The notes below the pieces were generated by a model, which made no database searches, was not told the DNA's origin, and worked only from the letters and a program-made list of their open reading frames with translations. The position numbers and the translations under genes were made by a program. A stretch of 53,758 bases of DNA from an uncultured Candidatus Saccharibacteria bacterium (GTDB lineage Bacteria; Patescibacteriota; Saccharimonadia; Saccharimonadales; Saccharimonadaceae), in the NCBI GenBank assembly GCA_948648655.1, contig CAPKVJ010000007.1, forward strand, positions 1 to 53,758, given 5' to 3'. Positions 49,174 through 53,758 of the stretch are shown here, piece after piece (within the stretch, counting starts at the first letter, position 1; each line of letters begins with the position of its first letter).

Positions 49174-50045
49174 TGAACAGAGATGCTTTACAGAAGTTCA
49201 TCGGACGGCTAGATTTGCGTCATATTGCATTAGCGGCAATCTTTGGCGGCGCCAATGAGACTCCACTGGACGAAGTTCGAGAGCAGAATTTTGCTAACTG
49301 GCACGATTTGCAGTTGTTTCTTGAGCGCCCCGACATTCTCACCGAGTCTGTTTATGAAGGCACTGGTAACGGTATGGTCATATTCCCACACCTCGATGGC
49401 GGCGATGGCGCCATTGACTACATTGGGCGACAGACTTCAAAATACCATGTCGAGACAATTAGCCAGCACTCGCTACTTACGACCGAAAACCTCATAAGCG
49501 AAGGTTTAGCAGAGAATCTTGCTGTACCTTTGGGGCTGCTGCATGATGTCGGTAAGAAATACACTGGAGCTATCAATAAACATGGCGAAATGACTTTTTA
49601 TGGGCACGCAGAACTGTCAGCATATATTGCAGCGAGATGGCTTTGGCGCTTTGCCTATGGAAATAAGCAAAAAGACGCCAAAATGAAGGGTTATCGTTTC
49701 AAAGAATGTCTTTGGCAGATTGTTGCCGCAATTTACGGCCACATGAAGTTCAAAACAGAAGATTGGAAACATAATCCGAATAGGGAACGAGCGTTTCGTG
49801 CCGAGTTGGGGCAGTTTTACTATGATACCGCTACTAGTCGGTATGCTAGCTCCAAAATTGACCCCGATCCAGCCGCTGCCGTGCATCGCTACTACGGATA
49901 CGATGTTGTCTGTTTTGTCGGGTATGTTATCGAGTTGATCGAGCTGCTTGATGCTGCCGATATCGGCTGTGCTACAGGCGAAGAAGTCAATTTGCGCTTG
50001 GAGGATATGCTGTTTTGCAGCGGCAGGATAGAGATGTACTGGTAA
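49173..50045 (+). CDS. HD-domain phosphohydrolase
   Basis: A 290-residue protein with an HD domain: His in YHVETISQHSLLT, the HD pair in LGLLHDVGKKYT and His in FYGHAELSAYIA, giving the metal ligands. HD proteins are phosphohydrolases on nucleotides or nucleic acid ends; the layout resembles tRNA nucleotidyltransferase-associated or YqeK-like HD domains, but no partner domain is seen. Residues 1-85 and 200-290 are not recognised. It is controlled by a family promoter with a looped ribosome binding site. Confidence 0.82.
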   Translation: MNRDALQKFIGRLDLRHIALAAIFGGANETPLDEVREQNFANWHDLQLFLERPDILTESVYEGTGNGMVIFPHLDGGDGAIDYIGRQTSKYHVETISQHSLLTTENLISEGLAENLAVPLGLLHDVGKKYTGAINKHGEMTFYGHAELSAYIAARWLWRFAYGNKQKDAKMKGYRFKECLWQIVAAIYGHMKFKTEDWKHNPNRERAFRAELGQFYYDTATSRYASSKIDPDPAAAVHRYYGYDVVCFVGYVIELIELLDAADIGCATGEEVNLRLEDMLFCSGRIEMYW

Positions 50046-50109
50046 GATTACCAGTGTTTAGTTCTCAAACTAAACAGATTTTGTTACTGAATCGAACCTT
50101 CATGCAATG

Positions 50110-50144
50110 AAATGCTCCTCGTCACCATGAGAGGGGCATTTTTT
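50110..50144 (+). terminator. Intrinsic terminator
   Basis: AAATGCTCCTC pairs with GAGGGGCATTT (one G-U), ending in T6. Confidence 0.85.
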
Positions 50145-50154
50145 ACGGAAGTGG

Positions 50155-50160
50155 TATAAT
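50155..50160 (+). promoter_or_regulatory. -10 box of recG (leaderless)
   Basis: TGG then TATAAT; the eighth base after the box is the A of ATG 50168. No Shine-Dalgarno. Confidence 0.6.
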
Positions 50161-50167
50161 ATGAAAC

Positions 50168-52240
50168 ATGGATTTATTAGCACCGATAGAGGAGGTCAAA
50201 GGTGTCGGACCCAAGACTGCCGAGCTACTACGCCGTGTCAATATCTGTACAGTCGGTGATCTGGTTTATTGTCTGCCTCGTCTCTACGAAAACTATCAAA
50301 CCACAGTCAATATCGAGGATTTGCGGCCCGGCAAAGTCATCATACGGGGCAAAATCAGCGATTTGCGCGTCGTGCGTACAAACCGACGCCGCCTCACCAT
50401 GACGCAGGGTGTAATTCGTGACAATACCGGTGCTATCCGTACGATCTGGTTCAATCAGCCGTATCGCGCCAAGCAATTTGATGAGAAACGTGAATATTAT
50501 TTCACCGGCAAATACGAACTCAAAAATGGCCGCTATCAGCTCACATCTCCCGCTGCGACCCTAGTCCAAGACGTCGCATCTACTGCCATGTCAGGATTCC
50601 AACCGATTTATTCCGCCAAAAGCGCCATCAAACCTCAAATGTTTCACAAATTACTAGATGGCCTGCGCCCAGAATTTGCCAATATACCAGATTTATTACC
50701 TTTTACAAAAGGAAAACCAGATTTTGTCAAAGAAGGCGCGCGTGCAGAGGCGCTTTATAATTCGCATTTCCCCGAAAACCCCGAAGAAGCAGAGTCGGCG
50801 CGTGAATATTTGGCCTATGAGGAGCTCTTTGAGCTGATTTTGGCCGCCAAGCTAAATAAACAGGAAAATCAGCGTCTGAAGTCCATTCCGCTGCCATTTG
50901 TGGCCGAATTTACACAAAATCTAGTCAAAAACCTCCCTTTTCGCCTCACTGGCGCACAGCGTCGCGCGACATGGGAAATTTTGCAAAATTTAGAGCAGAA
51001 TACCCCTATGAACCGTCTTTTGCAGGGTGATGTCGGTTCAGGGAAAACTATCGTGGCTGCCCTAGCTGCCGCTCAGGCCGCCCAAAATGGCCATCAGACG
51101 GCTCTCCTCGCTCCAACCGCTATTCTTGCCACCCAACATTTTGAGGACCTTGAGAAGCTATTTAGACGCCTCAAAAGGGCACTTCCGGCGGGGAAATTCC
51201 ATCTGCCGCGTATCGCACTGCTGACTGGTGCTACTAGAGGTAAGCGCCAACTCAAAGAGGCGATTAAGCAGGGAAAAATCGACTTTGTTATCGGTACGCA
51301 TGCTTTGATTACAGATGATACGCACTTTTGCTCTCTAGCTTTCTGTATTATTGACGAACAACACCGTTTTGGGGTCGGCCAGAGACAGAAATTACTCCTC
51401 AAATCACCCCCAGATACCGCTCCCCACCTCTTGTCAATGACTGCTACGCCCATCCCGCGTTCACTGCAACTTACGGTTTTTGGCGATCTCGATGTCTCCA
51501 TCTTAAACGAGCTTCCTCCCGGTCGCCAACCTATTACCACCAAGATTCTCCCCGAAATTCACCAAAAAGCCGACCTTTACCCCCAAATGCGCGAAATTTT
51601 GGCCAAAAACCAACAGATTTACTGGATTTGTCAAGTAATTGAGGAAAAGAATGCCAATACGGCTACCCCTGTCAAGATTCAAGCCAAAAAACTCCAAGAA
51701 ATCTTCCCTCAAGCCAAAGTTGGCATCTTGCATGGCAAAATGAAGCCCGACGAAAAAGATGCCATCATGGAGGCATTTGCTCAAAACAAAATCCAAATCC
51801 TCGTTTCGACCACAGTGGTCGAAGTTGGTGTCAATGTACCAAATGCTAATATGATTATCATCCAAGATTCGGAAAATTACGGTCTTGCCCAGCTTCATCA
51901 ATTGCGTGGCCGAGTTGGACGTGGTGATCAACCTGCGAGCTGTTTCCTCCTTACTACGGGTGAAGGGCGGCCATCAAAACGCCTCCGCGAGATGGAAAAA
52001 TCTACCGATGGTTTTCACCTCGCCGAAGTTGACTTACAAATTCGTGGTCCAGGCGAAATCTATGGTGCAATGCAGCACGGCGAGCTTAATCTTCAAATCG
52101 CCAATCTTTCCGATACTGCACTTATTAGCCAAGCTGGAAACCACGCAGAGACGTTTATACGGGGGGAGAACCATCTCGAGGACTATCCTGAACTCGCGGC
52201 TCGAATCAAAAAATACCAACAAATCACCACGCTAAATTAG
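50168..52240 (+). CDS. recG: ATP-dependent DNA helicase RecG
   Basis: Remodels stalled forks and branched DNA. The wedge/OB domain is residues 1-230 (VKGVGPKTAELLRR; RTIWFNQPYRAKQF). Helicase Walker A GDVGSGKT is near 287, DEQHRFG (motif II) near 394, and SMTATPIPRSL and LPPGRQPI follow. STTVVEVGVNVPNA and QLHQLRGRVGRG are the late motifs, and the protein ends with the TRG-type region (ADLQIRGPGE-like VDLQIRGPGEIYG). It has 690 residues, normal. ATG 50168 fits both the family start (MDLLAPIEEVKGVG) and the leaderless spacing. Confidence 0.97.
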   Translation: MDLLAPIEEVKGVGPKTAELLRRVNICTVGDLVYCLPRLYENYQTTVNIEDLRPGKVIIRGKISDLRVVRTNRRRLTMTQGVIRDNTGAIRTIWFNQPYRAKQFDEKREYYFTGKYELKNGRYQLTSPAATLVQDVASTAMSGFQPIYSAKSAIKPQMFHKLLDGLRPEFANIPDLLPFTKGKPDFVKEGARAEALYNSHFPENPEEAESAREYLAYEELFELILAAKLNKQENQRLKSIPLPFVAEFTQNLVKNLPFRLTGAQRRATWEILQNLEQNTPMNRLLQGDVGSGKTIVAALAAAQAAQNGHQTALLAPTAILATQHFEDLEKLFRRLKRALPAGKFHLPRIALLTGATRGKRQLKEAIKQGKIDFVIGTHALITDDTHFCSLAFCIIDEQHRFGVGQRQKLLLKSPPDTAPHLLSMTATPIPRSLQLTVFGDLDVSILNELPPGRQPITTKILPEIHQKADLYPQMREILAKNQQIYWICQVIEEKNANTATPVKIQAKKLQEIFPQAKVGILHGKMKPDEKDAIMEAFAQNKIQILVSTTVVEVGVNVPNANMIIIQDSENYGLAQLHQLRGRVGRGDQPASCFLLTTGEGRPSKRLREMEKSTDGFHLAEVDLQIRGPGEIYGAMQHGELNLQIANLSDTALISQAGNHAETFIRGENHLEDYPELAARIKKYQQITTLN

Positions 52241-52242
52241 TG

Positions 52243-52248
52243 TATAAT
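52243..52248 (+). promoter_or_regulatory. -10 box
   Basis: TATAAT ends 12 bp before ATG 52260; leader of only about 5 nt, no Shine-Dalgarno. Confidence 0.45.
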
Positions 52249-52259
52249 AGATACAGTTT

Positions 52260-53111
52260 ATGTATTCTACTACTACATTGGCCAAAAACCCGAAATTTAC
52301 GGGCAAATATATGGGGACGCACCAGCAGCTTGATCAAGTAGCGCGCAAAATTCTCGCGCGCCATCTCCCGCACGGCAAATATTTCCCGTCTGCTCGCGAG
52401 ATTATTTATTTTGAAGGCGCACGCGGTCCAGACGGCTTGAAGCGCAAGAGCCCTGATGACGACGACCCTTCGCATATGTTTGATGATGAACATGCTGATG
52501 GCTTGGTAGAGCAAATTATGGATCATCATTATAACCTCGTCCAAGCATTAAAAAAAGGCGATAAAGTCCGTGCCGCTTTTGAGGCAGCTTGGATGGCGCA
52601 CAAAGTTACCGATGGGCTGACGCCGGCACACCATTTCCCGCTTTCGGAGGCCAAAGAAGAACTAATGTCAAATAAAGAATTTGTCAAAATCTTTGGTGAG
52701 CCTATCAAAGGCATTATGCATGGCAAGAGTACCATCGAAACCGCCCGTAACAACTGGCTTTATTGGGGGGTGGGCGGCTACATGACCAAGCATGTCGGTT
52801 ATGAATATGGCGTCATGGTCATCGCAGCGGCGTTGCCTCAAAAAGCCTTCAAACCCCGCATGGGGCGTTCCGAATTCAGACATGTTGATGCGAAAAAGAC
52901 CTTCTATGAGACTTTATCGCGCATTGATGTCGCCGGAATGTATAAGAGATTCTGTCAAGATGGTTGGACAGTCGAGCTAGCGCGTGAAACGAAGAATATA
53001 CTTCTGCCAGAAATCGTTCGTACGATCGCCTTGATGTGGTATTCCGCCGCCGAAGAAGCCTATCATTTACATCCAATAAGAAAGAAAAATCATGAACAGC
53101 AAAAACACTAA
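52260..53111 (+). CDS. His-rich protein, possibly a zinc phospholipase/nuclease fold
   Basis: A 283-residue protein, not firmly recognised. Several His and Asp residues are spaced as in helical zinc enzymes: GTHQQLDQVARKI, HMFDDEHADG, MDHHYNLV, WMAHKVTDGLTPAHHFP. The WMAHKVTDGLTPAHH segment recalls the xHxxxDxxxPxH core of P1 nuclease / phospholipase C proteins, which hydrolyse phosphodiesters. No signal peptide is seen, unusual for those families, so the fold is a suggestion only. It overlaps rsmD by 20 bp. Confidence 0.55.
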   Translation: MYSTTTLAKNPKFTGKYMGTHQQLDQVARKILARHLPHGKYFPSAREIIYFEGARGPDGLKRKSPDDDDPSHMFDDEHADGLVEQIMDHHYNLVQALKKGDKVRAAFEAAWMAHKVTDGLTPAHHFPLSEAKEELMSNKEFVKIFGEPIKGIMHGKSTIETARNNWLYWGVGGYMTKHVGYEYGVMVIAAALPQKAFKPRMGRSEFRHVDAKKTFYETLSRIDVAGMYKRFCQDGWTVELARETKNILLPEIVRTIALMWYSAAEEAYHLHPIRKKNHEQQKH

Positions 53112-53667
53112 TCTCCGTATATTATCTGGAAAACTAAAAGGGAAACAGCTACACTCGCCACATTCTGAATTAACGCATCCGATGGGTGCTCGAGAAAAAC
53201 TAGCTCTATTCAATATGTTGCAGCCGTATCTATCCGGAGCACGCGTGCTTGACGCTTATGCTGGCTCTGGCGCACTCGGTATTGAGGCGGTCAGTCTAGG
53301 GGCTAGTAGTGCGGTTTTTGTTGAACGTTCACACAAAATTGCTGCCGTTTTGCGCGAAAACCTCCAAAATACCGCAATTACTGCTGAAGTTTTTGCCGAG
53401 CCGGTCGCAAAATTTGTTCTGCGCCCTGAATTTCAGGAATATTTTGATCTCATTATTGCCGATCCTCCGTATGATAAATTCGTGGTCGAAGAAGTATTTC
53501 AGCTGAAAAAGATATTAGCAAGCGACGGCATATTGGCGTTATCTTTTCCAGCACATAGCGAATTACCGGTATTTTCTAGTCTAAAGTTGCTGAAATCTAG
53601 GCAGTACGCCGCTGCCGGAATCGCTCTATACCAAAAACTGTCTTCCAACCAAAACACCAGCCCCTAA
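53092..53667 (+). CDS. rsmD: 16S rRNA (guanine966-N2)-methyltransferase
   Basis: Methylates G966 in the small-subunit rRNA; class I AdoMet fold. LRILSGKLKGKQL at the start, the AdoMet loop VLDAYAGSGALGIEA and the catalytic IIADPPYDKF are typical of RsmD. At 191 residues the length is standard. It overlaps the upstream gene by 20 bp, indicating coupling. Its last codons form half of the terminator stem. In many genomes rsmD is followed by coaD, but the window ends before that can be seen. Confidence 0.94.
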   Translation: MNSKNTNLRILSGKLKGKQLHSPHSELTHPMGAREKLALFNMLQPYLSGARVLDAYAGSGALGIEAVSLGASSAVFVERSHKIAAVLRENLQNTAITAEVFAEPVAKFVLRPEFQEYFDLIIADPPYDKFVVEEVFQLKKILASDGILALSFPAHSELPVFSSLKLLKSRQYAAAGIALYQKLSSNQNTSP

Positions 53668-53686
53668 AGCTGGTGTTTACTTTTTC
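53652..53686 (+). terminator. Terminator overlapping the rsmD stop
   Basis: AAACACCAGC (53652-53661) pairs with GCTGGTGTTT (53669-53678), followed by ACTTTTTC. The 5' arm is coding sequence. Confidence 0.8.
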
Positions 53687-53737
53687 AAAAGCTTCCACTT
53701 ACCCCCAACTTATCTCGGATACAAACTTGGTTTTATC

Positions 53738-53758
53738 CGGTGGAGCATTGCTCCACCG
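53738..53758. repeat. Perfect inverted repeat at the window edge
   Basis: CGGTGGAGC, ATT, GCTCCACCG. The right flank is not visible, so it may be a terminator stem of the next unit or part of a larger repeat. Confidence 0.5.

Noticed and set aside
1..53758. Alternative genetic code with UGA as Gly
   Set aside because: Several genes end cleanly in TGA next to terminators or in ATGA/GTGA overlaps, and no gene needs UGA read-through.
1..53758. CRISPR array
   Set aside because: No regularly spaced direct repeats of 24-40 bp and no cas genes.

Overview
The window reads as a chromosome segment of a small-genome Candidate Phyla Radiation bacterium, most likely Candidatus Saccharibacteria (TM7). 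This is an inference from gene content: lone housekeeping genes with little biosynthesis, a RuvX-MltG fusion, many one-pass surface proteins of unknown family, a FISUMP-type surface protein, and a baseplate-J-like membrane protein. UGA acts as a normal stop, which argues against Gracilibacteria and Absconditabacteria. No phage, IS element, transposase, reverse transcriptase or CRISPR array is visible.

Layout. 1-3.1 kb: end of a FISUMP surface protein, ndk, an ASCH protein, tRNA-Ser(GGA), two headless FISUMP cassettes and small genes. 3.1-5.7 kb: lemA-htpX-membrane protein operon. 5.8-11.4 kb: ligA, two exported proteins, uvrB. 11.4-17.1 kb: membrane proteins, an Asp/Glu racemase, tuf, a CDF transporter, rpsJ. 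17.1-23.8 kb: a cell-wall block (class A beta-lactamase-like hydrolase; MurF-like ligase, alpha/beta hydrolase, DegT-like protein, two FemAB-like transferases). 23.9-31.5 kb: HdeD-like protein, galU, a cassette, a hypothetical gene, dnaE, a tandem SpeD-like protein. 31.5-38.8 kb: a cassette, eno, a surface protein, an FtsA/PilM-like ATPase, rluB and a two-component pair. 38.8-44.7 kb: membrane protein, ruvX-mltG, LysM-CHAP hydrolase, obgE. 44.8-53.7 kb: surface protein, a candidate small RNA, phosphatase, a structured leader before ygjV, two head-to-head cassettes, trmD, an HD protein, recG, an unknown His-rich protein and rsmD.

The most striking signal is a set of six dispersed cassettes of about 215-235 bp (1621-1835, 2491-2708, 25837-26053, 31540-31756, 47801-48022, 48052-48283). 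Each encodes only the last 65-70 codons of a FISUMP-like surface protein, without promoter, start region or ribosome binding site. They share a start motif and a 37-bp end block that crosses the stop codon into non-coding DNA, while the core varies. The two closest copies differ mostly at first and second codon positions with the third pyrimidine kept (NNC/NNT), the pattern left by diversity-generating retroelements acting on AAC/AAT codons. A reservoir or landing system for surface-protein variation is the favoured hypothesis; the reverse transcriptase and template would have to lie elsewhere.

Other unusual layers: a related palindromic element inserted in frame in uvrB and obgE; a family of ten near-identical sigma-70-type promoters, all with 17-bp spacers, one antisense in an operon gap and one inside rluB; a group of apparently leaderless genes whose -10 box lies 7-9 nt before the ATG; and four genes whose Shine-Dalgarno sits in a hairpin loop closed at the start codon.
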